Origin: a virus | Strand: one strand, 5' to 3' | Virus record (IMG/VR): IMGVR_UViG_3300029952_000034 | Location: 1 to 53,547 of that record | DNA: 53,547 nt | Shown: piece by piece, positions 6,197-15,248 of the stretch | How the letters are laid out: each line of letters begins with the position of its first letter | Position numbering within the stretch: position 1 is the stretch's first letter | The notes under the pieces: model-generated | Seen by the model: only the letters and a program-made list of their open reading frames with translations | Told to the model about the DNA's origin: nothing | Databases searched by the model: none | Made by a program: the position numbers and the translations under genes

Positions 6197-6853
6197 CTAG
6201 CGCGGGACGGGCGAGGATGCGGCCGAGGCGGCGGCCGCCATCTGCGCCCGCGCCCAGTCCTGCAGGTCGCTCAGCTGCTGGGCGTTGGCGCGGGCGGCGC
6301 CGAGGTCGAGGACGGCGTAGCGACCAACGGTATCGAGAGGTACGCCCGAGGCGGCTTCATTAGCGCCGGCGGCGGAGTCGGGAACGCTTTCGACGCCGCT
6401 GGCGGCGCTGTTCCACAGCCGGATAAAGCCAACAGGCACAGTGCAGGCAGCATCAGCTTTCGGATCGACATAGACGGGGACCTCCCGGATGAGGGTTTGG
6501 GTGACGGTGCGGATCCGCGCCTGGGCGACCTGGTCGCGCGCGCCGATCTGGGCGGTGATCTGGGTCTGGGCGCGGGCCAGGACGACGGCGCGGGCCAAGG
6601 CGGCGGCGTCGGCCGCCTCCAGCCTGTCGGCCTTGCTCAGCGCGATCGCGACCCGCCCCGCCAGGGACAGCGGCAGGCCGATGACGATATGGGGATGGCC
6701 GAAGACCGGGCCGCGCCAGTCGAGATGCGCCCAGGGCGCCTGGTCGAATTCGCCCCGGTCATATTTCCAGATCAGCACCGGGCTGGCGGCCAGCAGCACC
6801 ACGATCAGGCAGCCGGCGATATAGCCGATTAAGCCTCCGACGACCTTGAACAT
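6197..6853 (-). CDS. Rz-like inner-membrane spanin
   Basis: A 218-residue protein with an N-terminal membrane anchor (residues about 5-27, GGLIGYIAGCLIVVLLAASP) and a long periplasmic alpha-helical region rich in Ala, Arg and Gln (about 65-130), the architecture of an i-spanin. A complete lipoprotein ORF with its own ribosome binding site is nested inside it in another frame (6271-6471), exactly as Rz1 is nested in Rz of lambda-like phages. Located after the endolysin. It would join the outer-membrane lipoprotein to disrupt the outer membrane at lysis. At 218 residues it is longer than typical Rz (about 150). Confidence 0.8.
   Translation of the reverse strand: MFKVVGGLIGYIAGCLIVVLLAASPVLIWKYDRGEFDQAPWAHLDWRGPVFGHPHIVIGLPLSLAGRVAIALSKADRLEAADAAALARAVVLARAQTQITAQIGARDQVAQARIRTVTQTLIREVPVYVDPKADAACTVPVGFIRLWNSAASGVESVPDSAAGANEAASGVPLDTVGRYAVLDLGAARANAQQLSDLQDWARAQMAAAASAASSPVPR
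6271..6471 (-). CDS. Rz1-like outer-membrane spanin lipoprotein (nested)
   Basis: A 66-residue protein starting MSIRKLMLPALCLLALSGC: a positively charged start, a hydrophobic core and a lipobox LSGC with Cys19. The mature part is short and very proline-rich (TAPPAASKAFPTPPPALMK), as in Rz1. It lies entirely inside the Rz-like gene in a different reading frame. A strong Shine-Dalgarno (GGGAGG, 6481-6486) sits 9 bases before its ATG, which is the best evidence that it is translated. Confidence 0.85.
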   Translation of the reverse strand: MSIRKLMLPALCLLALSGCGTAPPAASKAFPTPPPALMKPPRAYLSIPLVATPSSTSAPPAPTPSS

Positions 6854-6951
6854 CGCCTTCTCCTACGGTTTGGGGGGACGCGAGGTGCGCCCCGACCCTT
6901 TCGGGCCGAGGCGCGGCGGCCACGCTGGAGCCGCCCGACGTGGACCGCGTT

Positions 6952-7419
6952 CTAGGCCGGCTGCTGGACCGCCTGCCCGGTCGCTCCCGGCGCGGACTGA
7001 TTTGTCACCGGCGCCGCGGCCTGGGCCAGGGCGGCGACCGCCTTGGTATAGCCGAGCGTCGCCATATTGGTGGCGATCGATCCCAGGTCGCTGAGGCCGG
7101 CCGTGGCCAGGGCGGTCGCGGTGACGCCGGTCGCGGAGTTGCCGGTGGCCGACTGGATCAGGTTGGCGGCGCCCTGTTCGGCCAGGTCAACGCCATCGAC
7201 GATGATGTTGGTCAGGGCCGGGTTGCCCTTGGCCACCAGCGCGGCGGCGGCCGTTTCGCCCAAGGTCAGCAGCTGCTGCACCTGGGACACGATCGCAGGG
7301 TCCTTGCCCTCGCACCATTTGATCAGGGCGGCGGCCTCGGTGCTGAGATAGGTGATCCCTTTCAGGAAATCGTCCCACGCCATCACGGCGTCGGCCTCGA
7401 TGATTTGGAGGAAGTTCAT
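6952..7419 (-). CDS. hypothetical late protein after endolysin
   Basis: A 155-residue Ala-rich helical protein, starting MNFLQIIEADAVMAWDDFLKG. It has no clear membrane segment, although residues 85-135 are mildly hydrophobic, and it ends in a low-complexity AAAPVTNQSAPGA tail. It lies between the endolysin and the spanin pair. I recall similar Ala-rich proteins annotated as hypothetical in the lysis region of other alphaproteobacterial phages. The exact role is unknown. Confidence 0.6.
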   Translation of the reverse strand: MNFLQIIEADAVMAWDDFLKGITYLSTEAAALIKWCEGKDPAIVSQVQQLLTLGETAAAALVAKGNPALTNIIVDGVDLAEQGAANLIQSATGNSATGVTATALATAGLSDLGSIATNMATLGYTKAVAALAQAAAPVTNQSAPGATGQAVQQPA

Positions 7420-7497
7420 TCTAGCGGCTCCTAGGGATGCGGGGGCGGCTCCCCCGCGGCACATGCGCAAGGGCGCGCATGACGGGGCGCGGCCGGC

Positions 7498-8112
7498 TTA
7501 AGCCAGGCCGCAGATCTGTTTCAGGCGCGTGGTGACAGCCTGCCGATCGGCCAGGCCATTGAGGCCGCCATTGATCTTGTGGGTGACGCCTTCGATGTCG
7601 TCGGCCCGAGCCAGGGCGCCGATATCGCGCTGTTCCCAGAATTCGCAGGCGATGCGCGCCGCCGTGGCCGGGTCGGCCGCCAGGTCGGGATTATCGACCA
7701 GGTCCAGGCCCAGCTTTGCGCCAAAGGCCTGGTAGTTATAGCGGCCGGTAATCTGGAAAATCCCGCGCCCGCGATAGCGATAGCCGTCGCCGGGCTCGGT
7801 GTTGCCCAGGTCCTTGCGCCCGTCATAGGCGGAGAAATAGGTCGGGCCGCCCAGCTCGGTGAAGAACTGGAATCGCTCGGTCTCATGGCAGCCCTGGGCG
7901 ATCCAGTGGATCCGCTCCAGGTCGTCCCCGATCCCATAGGACTCGAACTGGGCCAGGGTCGCCGGCGCCAGCTGGCCGAACAGCGTCACCGCCGTCGGCC
8001 GCTGGGCGGCGTACATCATCAGGGCGCCCAGGGTCGCGGGACCAAAGGCGCCGTCGGCCGCCACGGCGTAGCCGGCGGCGGCGAGACCGGCCTGGAGCCG
8101 GGCGACGTTCAC
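7498..8112 (-). CDS. GH19-family endolysin
   Basis: A 204-residue lysozyme-like protein of glycoside hydrolase family 19. It starts at GTG overlapping the holin-like stop (GTGA). An N-terminal helical repeat that fits a peptidoglycan-binding domain (residues about 5-35, LQAGLAAAGYAVAADGAFG) is followed by the catalytic domain with HETERFQFFTE, whose Glu residues are the expected acid/base, and YRGRGIFQITGRYNY, a hallmark of this family. No signal peptide is visible, so it needs the upstream holin-like protein to reach the cell wall. Confidence 0.9.
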   Translation of the reverse strand: MNVARLQAGLAAAGYAVAADGAFGPATLGALMMYAAQRPTAVTLFGQLAPATLAQFESYGIGDDLERIHWIAQGCHETERFQFFTELGGPTYFSAYDGRKDLGNTEPGDGYRYRGRGIFQITGRYNYQAFGAKLGLDLVDNPDLAADPATAARIACEFWEQRDIGALARADDIEGVTHKINGGLNGLADRQAVTTRLKQICGLA

Positions 8113-8348
8113 GCGCCCGGCCCCTTGGGGTTGATGGCCAGCAGGGCCGCGCCCAGCAGCAGGTTGATCACCTGCTTGGGGTCGGTCAGATCCGGCTTGG
8201 CCACCACGGCGGCCAGGACGCCGACCGCGATCACATAGGGACCGACCGAGCGGGTGATTCCGCTCACGGCGGCGACGATCGAGGGCGAAGGCGCGGCGAC
8301 AGGCGCGGGCGCGCGATCGCCCCCGTCCGGAGATGACGTATCGGTCAT
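8109..8348 (-). CDS. holin-like membrane protein
   Basis: A 79-residue protein with a Pro/Ala/Asp-rich N-terminus and two hydrophobic stretches (SVGPYVIAVGVLAAVVA near residues 36-52, and VINLLLGAALLAINP near 60-74). It immediately precedes and overlaps the endolysin, the usual place for a holin. Size and topology fit a class II holin, with cytosolic N-terminus and two membrane segments; the function is inferred. Confidence 0.7.
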   Translation of the reverse strand: MTDTSSPDGGDRAPAPVAAPSPSIVAAVSGITRSVGPYVIAVGVLAAVVAKPDLTDPKQVINLLLGAALLAINPKGPGA

Positions 8349-8389
8349 GGAAACCTCAGGTCTGGAGGAAGACAGGTCGAGCGCCAGGC

Positions 8390-8404
8390 GCGAACGCCGT
8401 GCGC
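8390..8404. repeat. dispersed palindrome copy 2 (one mismatch)
   Basis: GCGAACGCCGTGCGC differs from the consensus GCGCACGCCGTGCGC at one arm base. It is the only copy located between genes, upstream of the holin-like gene. Confidence 0.6.
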
Positions 8405-8428
8405 GGTCGGCTCAGGGCGTGGTCGGCT

Positions 8429-9373
8429 TCAGGGCGCGGCGTAGCCCGGCGAGACGTAGCCGAGGCCGGCGACGCCGACCGGCACGAAATCCCCGCCCGG
8501 AGGCGTTCCAACGGTCACATGGCCGTCGATCGGCAGGGCGGCGAAGTTGATATAGGGGTGCGCGAACTGGCTGTTCACGCTGACGAAACCCCCGGCCCAG
8601 ACCGTGCTCGCCGGCGGCTGTCCGGGCCGGGGCTGCAGCCACACCTGGCTGAGCACGGTCCTGGCGAGGCCCGCGCAGGCGGAATCGGCGCAGGGCCAGA
8701 AGAGATAGCCGCCATTATTGTGGGCGCCATAGATCGGCGCGTCGACCAAGACGATGTTGGTGTTCTCGATATCGGCCGTCCAGCCGGGCGGCGTGCCGGG
8801 CATGGGGCCGATGCTGAGGCCCTGATAGGCCGTGCGGCAGGTGAAGCTGTAGATCCTCAGCGCCTTCACGCCGCCAAAAGGCTGGACGCAGTCGGCGTGA
8901 AACTGATCATTGAAGCCATAGATCCGCTCGGCCCGGACGTTCTCGATCTGCACCGTCGCCAGGGGCGCATTGATGTCGATCACGTCTTCCATGGCGCCGC
9001 CGGAGCTGTCCACCAGCAGCCCCTCGATGTGGACCGTTCCGGTATCCTGGTCGACGTAGAAGGCTCGCGAGGGCGCGCTGTTCGAGGTGTCGGCGGTTGC
9101 GGGCACTGTGGTCCAACCCGCGATCGAGACCACGTTGTGGCACGCGGCGATAGTGACCGATCCGACGTGCTTGCCCGCCGGCCAGACCAGCTTCACGTCT
9201 TCGTTGTGCTGGCACCAGTGCGCAAAATTCCCGGGCGCCACGGTGACCGTCACCGGATTGACCAGGGGCGGAGGAGGCCATTTGAGCTGGGGCGGCGCCG
9301 CGTGGGCGTGGGGCGGGGCGCCGGCGAAGGCCAGCGCCAGGCCGGCGATAGCCGTTGCAGAAACCTTTTTCAT
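8429..9373 (-). CDS. secreted beta-helix protein
   Basis: A 314-residue protein beginning with a Sec signal peptide: MKKVSATAIAGLALAFAG, then a PPHAHA-type cleavage site. The mature part has many short turns with N, D and G, and hydrophobic beta-strand periodicity (TVHIEGLLVDSS, ATVQIENVRAERIYG), the pattern of a right-handed parallel beta-helix. It starts in a TGATG overlap with another signal-peptide protein upstream. A Sec signal on a tail-locus gene product is unusual, since phage tails assemble in the cytoplasm. It may be a cell-surface protein of infected or lysogenic cells. Confidence 0.65.
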   Translation of the reverse strand: MKKVSATAIAGLALAFAGAPPHAHAAPPQLKWPPPPLVNPVTVTVAPGNFAHWCQHNEDVKLVWPAGKHVGSVTIAACHNVVSIAGWTTVPATADTSNSAPSRAFYVDQDTGTVHIEGLLVDSSGGAMEDVIDINAPLATVQIENVRAERIYGFNDQFHADCVQPFGGVKALRIYSFTCRTAYQGLSIGPMPGTPPGWTADIENTNIVLVDAPIYGAHNNGGYLFWPCADSACAGLARTVLSQVWLQPRPGQPPASTVWAGGFVSVNSQFAHPYINFAALPIDGHVTVGTPPGGDFVPVGVAGLGYVSPGYAAP

Positions 9374-12090
9374 CACAGGACCGTCCACTGGGCGCCGTCC
9401 CACTGAAGCCTGACAACGCCATGGTTGGTGTTGATGACATAGGTCGCCGAGCCATCGATTGTGCCAGACGCTGGCGTGATGGTGATGTTATTGGTCGCCG
9501 CGTCGCCCTTGCCGTCCTTGATCGTGCAGACAAATCCTGTCGAGACTGAAAGCAGGCTTACGGCGGTCGCCGACCCCGTAGTCTTGTTGATCTCGACGAC
9601 AACATCAGCCCCGGTGACAGACGTTGACGCGCCAGACGTTACAATTCGGACGGTCGGTACTAGGCCGGAATTGATAAAGAACGGCAGGTTCACCTTACAA
9701 TTTTGCGAACCAGACCCCTTGCATTCAAGGGCCTGGGTCGTGTTGAGCGCATTGTTGGCCCCATTGGTCACGTTCAGAGAAACGTCGTACCCGGCCAAGC
9801 TTTGGCCGCCCAAGAAGTCGGGCCAGTTGATCCCGCCGATTTTCTGGAAGGTGGCCAGCACGGAGGCGCTGTCAAAGGTCGGGCTGGTATAGGCGCCCGC
9901 GACCTGTTCGAAGGACACGCGGGCGTTCACGGTCGCCAGGATCTGATGCTGGTTCGTCATGGTCCCACCCTTGATCTGGGTAGACCCGGCCAGCAGATTG
10001 AACGTATCGAACGCCGTGTTCAGATTGACGGCGGTGTTCTGGTTGGTCCCATAGACCCCGAAGTCGATCGACCCCGGAACGCCGCCCCAGGCGCTGGTGC
10101 CGCTGGTGACGCTCATGGAAACGTCAACGCCGCAGTTGTAGAGATAATTCCCCTGGATCTTCCACTGATAGGCGGTGCTGTCGATGATGATGCAATGGGT
10201 CGAATTATCGGGAGCGCCGTCGTTTTCGAAGACGACTTGCGTCAGGTTCAGCGTTCCGCACTTGGTCCCGCAGTAGAGATCGGTATCCGCACCGATCGCG
10301 TTCCAGTCTGTCCCCTGAGGGGCCTCGGAGTTCGTTACGGAATAGATCGGGCCAGGGACCGCAGCCCACTTGAAATAGACCAGGGGCGAGCCGGTCGGCG
10401 AAGAAACCGTCGCGCCGCCGGTCGTTCCGGCAAGGTCGAAGTGCGAGCTATCGACAATCTTGCTCACTGTGTAGCGGTTGCTGTTCAACCCGAAATAGGG
10501 AGAGCCAGTGGCGGACGTGATACCGCCAAAGGTGACCTGATTACCGCGGGCCAGGGTGACGCCGCCCGCCGAAGTCCAGCCGACTTCGATCTGACCCGAG
10601 TCCGTGCCGAAGCTGGTGATCACAAAAGACTGGATCGCGTTCGGATTACTGACCGGGTTGATCACATTTGCGTTGAAGTGAAGGTGATCCCAATGCGCGA
10701 GATCATGCAGGTTATCGATCCGCAGCATCTGCAGGTTATAGCCGCTGATGTCGCTGATTTCGGTGTATATCGCCCCCGTCGTGCTCCCAGGTGTCGGGTT
10801 GTTGTCTATGGCGGTCGCAAAGCCAATGAATTCGACGTTCTGAACCTGTGAGCCATAGGTATATGGCAGCGTGACCGCCTCATCGCGATAGTTGGCCAGA
10901 TTGGCGTTGAAGGTCACCGCGTTGGTCGTCTGCGCATAGGCGGCGGACTTCAAGACGGCCAGGTCTTTCAGGCGCCCAGACAGGTTGAACTCGATGCCGG
11001 GACCAAGAATGATCGCCGCGCCCTGGCCGGTGGTCGAGCCTGGGTTTTTCAGGCTGGGGGCAGCGCCCCCGCGAATGACGACGCCATAAGGCACGTCGAG
11101 CGTGGTCCCGTTGGTCGGGCCGACACCATAGTTTTTGTTTTGCAGCACGCAGTTGCCGGAATAGGCCGCCGCGTTGGCCGCGCAGGTCTCGATCGCGTTC
11201 CGCGCGTCGGTGTAATAGGTGAAGTTCTCAGCAGTCGTCGCCGGGTTGGTCGGCGTCGTGGTGAGGTTCATCTGGGTGGCGCTGATGCGCGACCCGAATT
11301 GCAGATGCGCCGTGGTCTGGGCGTTGAAGGTCACAGGGCTGGCGTAGGAGCCAACGGTCTGGGTTCCGCTCGTCGTATAGATGCCGATCCCGCCGATGAT
11401 GCACGCGCTCGACGCTGTGGCCGGGGTGCTGGTGCCGATCGCCGCGGACGTGTCGGTCATATAGGTTCCCGCGGCGCCCGTCCCGGTTCCCAGGGCCGTG
11501 ATATGCTCGGTCGTGGACCCGATGACGATCTGCTGTCCGATCGAGAGCGTGCCGACCACGGTCCCGGTGACCGTCAGGGTGGTGGTGCTCTGGGTCGCCG
11601 TCGCCGCATAGGCTGAGGTCTGGCAAGGCTGCTGCATCCCGACGTTTTCAGCCGTCAGGCCGCCGCCGCTGATCGGCGAATTGGGGGCCAGCGTGTTGGC
11701 CGCGCCGCTCAGCACATAGAGCAGGTTCCCCACCTGAAAGCCGGTGTAGGACTGGTTTGCGCCCATGGCGAGATCGACATACTTGCCCGCGTCGATCGGC
11801 TGGAAATTCGCGGTCGGCGAGGTCAAGACCGCGCCCGAGGTGGTGGCGTCGCTGTAGGACTTCGCGTCGCCGACGTACCTGTTAAAGTCTTCCGGGAAAT
11901 AATTGACCCAGGCGGATCGATCCGCCGTCTTCGACGCCACCACGGCGTTGGTCGGAGTAACGGCACTCTGGCCGACAAAGGCCGCCGCCGCGATCCCCCG
12001 CGCGGTCGTGTCCACCCCCGTCTGAGCCCAGACCGGGGCCGCGACGAGGGCGAGCGCCATCAGCGCCCAGAGTGCGATGCGTTTGATCAT
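9373..12090 (-). CDS. large signal-peptide protein with beta-helix region
   Basis: A 905-residue protein. The ATG at 12090 overlaps the upstream stop and opens a clear signal peptide (MIKRIALWALMALALVAAP, cleavage after VWA-Q). The long mature region is Thr/Ser/Asn/Gly-rich with no Cys cluster. A central part (about 330-640) has the repetitive strand-turn pattern of pectate-lyase-type beta-helices, and the C-terminal 80 residues (TNNITITPASGTIDG, VINTNHGVVRLQWDG) resemble the closing domain of tail fibre proteins. It could be a tail fibre or tailspike subunit, but the N-terminal signal is not expected for that. Earlier starts in this frame are shadows. Confidence 0.6.
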   Translation of the reverse strand: MIKRIALWALMALALVAAPVWAQTGVDTTARGIAAAAFVGQSAVTPTNAVVASKTADRSAWVNYFPEDFNRYVGDAKSYSDATTSGAVLTSPTANFQPIDAGKYVDLAMGANQSYTGFQVGNLLYVLSGAANTLAPNSPISGGGLTAENVGMQQPCQTSAYAATATQSTTTLTVTGTVVGTLSIGQQIVIGSTTEHITALGTGTGAAGTYMTDTSAAIGTSTPATASSACIIGGIGIYTTSGTQTVGSYASPVTFNAQTTAHLQFGSRISATQMNLTTTPTNPATTAENFTYYTDARNAIETCAANAAAYSGNCVLQNKNYGVGPTNGTTLDVPYGVVIRGGAAPSLKNPGSTTGQGAAIILGPGIEFNLSGRLKDLAVLKSAAYAQTTNAVTFNANLANYRDEAVTLPYTYGSQVQNVEFIGFATAIDNNPTPGSTTGAIYTEISDISGYNLQMLRIDNLHDLAHWDHLHFNANVINPVSNPNAIQSFVITSFGTDSGQIEVGWTSAGGVTLARGNQVTFGGITSATGSPYFGLNSNRYTVSKIVDSSHFDLAGTTGGATVSSPTGSPLVYFKWAAVPGPIYSVTNSEAPQGTDWNAIGADTDLYCGTKCGTLNLTQVVFENDGAPDNSTHCIIIDSTAYQWKIQGNYLYNCGVDVSMSVTSGTSAWGGVPGSIDFGVYGTNQNTAVNLNTAFDTFNLLAGSTQIKGGTMTNQHQILATVNARVSFEQVAGAYTSPTFDSASVLATFQKIGGINWPDFLGGQSLAGYDVSLNVTNGANNALNTTQALECKGSGSQNCKVNLPFFINSGLVPTVRIVTSGASTSVTGADVVVEINKTTGSATAVSLLSVSTGFVCTIKDGKGDAATNNITITPASGTIDGSATYVINTNHGVVRLQWDGAQWTVL

Positions 12091-12650
12091 TGGCTGAAGG
12101 TCCCGGAAATGGTCCCCGACACCCAGCCGCCGCCCGTCGCGCCGGACGCACAGTTGAGCCGAACGGGCACGTTGTATTGGGTGAGGGTGATGGAGTCGGT
12201 GAAGGGGACGCCCGACCCGGTCAGGGCATAGGTCCCCAGCTGGACCTGCTGGCCCGACGCGGCGACCACGATCTGCGCCCAATTGGTCCCGTCGGTCTGT
12301 TCTTCAACCTGGCAGGCGCCGACGCCCGCGCCCGTGAAGCTGATATTGAACGGCCGCCCCGCGACCGGCGTAAAGCTCGCCGACTGGGTCGCCGAGCCGA
12401 TCGCGAAGCTGACCGGGCTGACGCCGGAGGCGACCAGAGGCCCTGGCGTGGTCGGCGTCCCCGGGCATCCCGAATTGCCGGGAAAGCATGGCGCGCCATT
12501 ATTCGGATTCGCCGGGTAGAAGGCTGGCGGATTGAAGGCCCGCCCGTCCGGCCCTGGCATGGCTGGATAGGCCTGGGCCATCGCCGCCGGCCCCTGCGCA
12601 CAGGCCGCCGCCAGCATCGCTCCGGCGAGGAGCGCTGATCTGATGTTCAT
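12087..12650 (-). CDS. small secreted protein, tail-fibre locus
   Basis: A 187-residue protein with an N-terminal signal peptide (MNIRSALLAGAMLAAACAQG, then AMAQA). A Pro/Asn/Gly-rich linker with NPNNGAPCFPGNSGCPGTP follows, then a beta-rich domain (ASFTPVAGRPFNISFTG, then VGACQVEEQTDGTNWAQIVVA) resembling short receptor-binding or fibre-tip sandwich domains. It overlaps the start of the 905-residue protein, so the two are co-translated. With the next two genes it forms a run of three signal-peptide products. Confidence 0.6.
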   Translation of the reverse strand: MNIRSALLAGAMLAAACAQGPAAMAQAYPAMPGPDGRAFNPPAFYPANPNNGAPCFPGNSGCPGTPTTPGPLVASGVSPVSFAIGSATQSASFTPVAGRPFNISFTGAGVGACQVEEQTDGTNWAQIVVAASGQQVQLGTYALTGSGVPFTDSITLTQYNVPVRLNCASGATGGGWVSGTISGTFSQ

Positions 12651-12705
12651 GGAGGGTCCTCGTAAGGAGGCGGCCGATCGTCCTCGGCCGCGATGGATCG
12701 GCCGG

Positions 12706-15231
12706 CTAGCGCCGCGCCTTGACCTGCAGGAAGTTCACCGCGTTGTTGAGATTGGCCGAGCCCGAGGTGCCGGCCAGGGTGGTCAGGACGACGCGATATT
12801 CCGCGCCGGCGACGGCGGCGCCCAGGATCTTGGAGACCTGGCCGAAGGAGCTGAAATTGCCATAGGCCTCGTCGGCCCAGCCCGATCCGCCATTGGACTG
12901 GATGATCAGGTCGGCCGTGACGCCGGCCGCATAGGCGCTGGCCAGGATCTCCAGTTCGGAGACGCCGCCGGCGCCGATGGTCAGGATGCCCGTCGCGGGG
13001 TTGTACCAGCTGTTGAAACTGCCCGGCAGTCCGGCGTTTTCCGCGTTCTGATAGAGCAGCACCGTCGCCGTGGCGGCCGGAAAGGACTGGCCCGTCCCGC
13101 CGGGGGCCAGGCCGTTATAGGAGACGATCTTGGCGTCCTCGAAATGCAGCACCCCGCCGCTGACCCCGGCCTGATAGTCCAGCCAGCCTTGCTTGGGGTC
13201 CCAGCTGATCCGGTCGGTATAGACGTCGGTCAGGGCGCTGTCGCAATAGATGTTCGGATGGGTCCGCGTGGGGCTGGTCCAATAGCTGTTGCTGCGCGTG
13301 TCGACATTGCCGTCGAACTGCAGCGCCTGGATCACCGCGTTGGTGCTGCCGGACATGGAGATGTAGCCGGTGCAGTTTTCGAAACTGATCAGGCCGCGCA
13401 CGCCATAGGTCGAGCTGATGGTCAGACTGCTGGGATTGGCGGTGATGGCCAGGCCGCCGGCCGCCTCGGTCTCGCAATTGACCGCCAGGAACTGGCCCCA
13501 GAGGGTCCCCTCTCCGCCCGTTCCGGCCAGGGGCTGAATTTCGACCAGGGGATTTGTCACGCTGGCGGTCTGGATCAGCTGGCAGCCGGTGAAGGTGGCG
13601 TGGCCGCCGACCACCAGGCAGCCACGCAGCGGCGCGGTCAGCCAGCCTCCGGAGCCGCCGAAGGAATCGCCTGACCACTGGCCGCCCACGAAGGAGACAT
13701 AGGTTTCGACGCCCGTGACCTTGGTCGAGATCAGGCAGCCATAGGTGCCGCCGCTGATCGTACATTCCCCGACTATGGCCGAGGGGTAGTTGATGTCGCC
13801 GCACTCGATGCCGATCTGGGCGCGATCAATGATGATGGCCAGGTCGATATATTCGCACTGGATCGAGGACGTGCCGTGGATCCAGCAGCCGCGCGCATAG
13901 TCGGTGTTATAGCCGCAATCGGCGCGGATCTGACCCTTGCCGGACACCCCCGACATGCTGATATCCACCAGGGCCGTGGTCGCCGATGTCGCATTGCCGA
14001 TCAGCTCACTGTTCCCCGTCAACACAATGCCGGGTCCGCCCGTCAGGCTGAGCTTGGAGATGGCGAAGGTCCCGGTCATATCCAGTTCGGTCGGATAGGC
14101 CGCGATGGCGAAGGTCGCCGCCGTCTGCATGGGGGTGGTATCGTCGGTCGAGCCGTCACCGACGCAGCCAAACTGCTTCGGCCGGATGGTCCCGCCGGTC
14201 AGTTTCCACCATTGCCCATCGGCCGACTGGATCTTGCCCGCCCCGGCCCCGCCCGAGGCGCGGACATAGACCCCCGCCCCGCCATCGCCGGCCGTGTGAT
14301 AGCCGGCCAGGGTGACCGTCGCCGTGGTCGGCCATACCGTCGCCGACTGCAGGTCCGCGACCGTGTCATAGGCCGCCAGCGTCCCGGCATAGGCGATCAG
14401 GGTCGAATAGAAGCTTAAGGCCGACGCGCCGATCAGCAGCTCATCCGCCGGATAGGCCAGGACGAAGAGCAGTCCGGCGTTGACCGCGCCGGTGACCACC
14501 AGCACGCTGATCCCACCCAGCAGCGCGGGGGTGTCGGCGTCGGCCGCGCGGGTCAGGATATAGGGCGCTCCGGAGCCGCCGGCCTGGGTCACCACATAGA
14601 CGCCGTTATTGGCCGCCGCCGCCTCGTTTTTGACCAGCAGGCGCGAGCCGACCGACAGGGTTTCGCCGTCCTGGGCCGCCAGGGCGCCATTGGCGTTGGC
14701 GGTCAGGGTCGCCCCGACGCCGGCCGCGCCGTTGGCATAGGTGTTGGCCGGCAGGGCGGCCGTGGTCGCCGCCGCCACGGGGCCGTCGGCCGCCAGGTGC
14801 ACCGACGACTGCAGGCCCTGGACCTCCAGGCTCAGGGCCTCGATCGAGGCGAACAGATCCGCCAGGCTGGTATTGGACACCAGGGTCCAATTGCCGGCGC
14901 CGGTCCCGGTCCCGGTCTTGGTCCAGCTGCCATCGTTGGAAGCGGTCGGATCGGAAAACACGCTGGCGATGGTGTGTTGCGGAAAACCCGTCACCCCCGG
15001 CAGCAGGGCGCCGGTGTCGGCGGCGTAGAGGTCCGCCAGGGTGACGAAGCCGAAATTGCCCCAGCCGCCAAAGGGCGTCAGGGTGAAACAGCCGGCGGTC
15101 AGCAGCGCCACCTGGTCGGCCGACGAATCGTTGGCGATCTTGACCAGCGCAAACGGGTCAGAGACATAACTCGCGCCAGAAGGCATCGCCCCGAACGCCA
15201 TGTTCGGCGCCGGAGCCAGCATCAGGATCAT
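12706..15231 (-). CDS. tailspike / tail fibre with beta-helix
   Basis: An 841-residue protein immediately after the tail-tip hub gene. The N-terminal 130 residues look like a tail-attachment domain. A middle part (about 170-270) contains ADADTPALLGG and NAGLLFVLAY-type repeats seen in phage fibre proteins. Residues about 325-430 carry RPKQFGCVGDGSTDDTTPMQ, the classic entry motif of pectate-lyase-fold tailspikes. The remainder shows beta-helix periodicity. It would bind, and may degrade, a surface polysaccharide; catalytic residues cannot be assigned. No signal peptide is present, unlike the three following genes. Confidence 0.75.
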   Translation of the reverse strand: MILMLAPAPNMAFGAMPSGASYVSDPFALVKIANDSSADQVALLTAGCFTLTPFGGWGNFGFVTLADLYAADTGALLPGVTGFPQHTIASVFSDPTASNDGSWTKTGTGTGAGNWTLVSNTSLADLFASIEALSLEVQGLQSSVHLAADGPVAAATTAALPANTYANGAAGVGATLTANANGALAAQDGETLSVGSRLLVKNEAAAANNGVYVVTQAGGSGAPYILTRAADADTPALLGGISVLVVTGAVNAGLLFVLAYPADELLIGASALSFYSTLIAYAGTLAAYDTVADLQSATVWPTTATVTLAGYHTAGDGGAGVYVRASGGAGAGKIQSADGQWWKLTGGTIRPKQFGCVGDGSTDDTTPMQTAATFAIAAYPTELDMTGTFAISKLSLTGGPGIVLTGNSELIGNATSATTALVDISMSGVSGKGQIRADCGYNTDYARGCWIHGTSSIQCEYIDLAIIIDRAQIGIECGDINYPSAIVGECTISGGTYGCLISTKVTGVETYVSFVGGQWSGDSFGGSGGWLTAPLRGCLVVGGHATFTGCQLIQTASVTNPLVEIQPLAGTGGEGTLWGQFLAVNCETEAAGGLAITANPSSLTISSTYGVRGLISFENCTGYISMSGSTNAVIQALQFDGNVDTRSNSYWTSPTRTHPNIYCDSALTDVYTDRISWDPKQGWLDYQAGVSGGVLHFEDAKIVSYNGLAPGGTGQSFPAATATVLLYQNAENAGLPGSFNSWYNPATGILTIGAGGVSELEILASAYAAGVTADLIIQSNGGSGWADEAYGNFSSFGQVSKILGAAVAGAEYRVVLTTLAGTSGSANLNNAVNFLQVKARR

Positions 15232-15248
15232 GGATTAGACTCCAGAAT

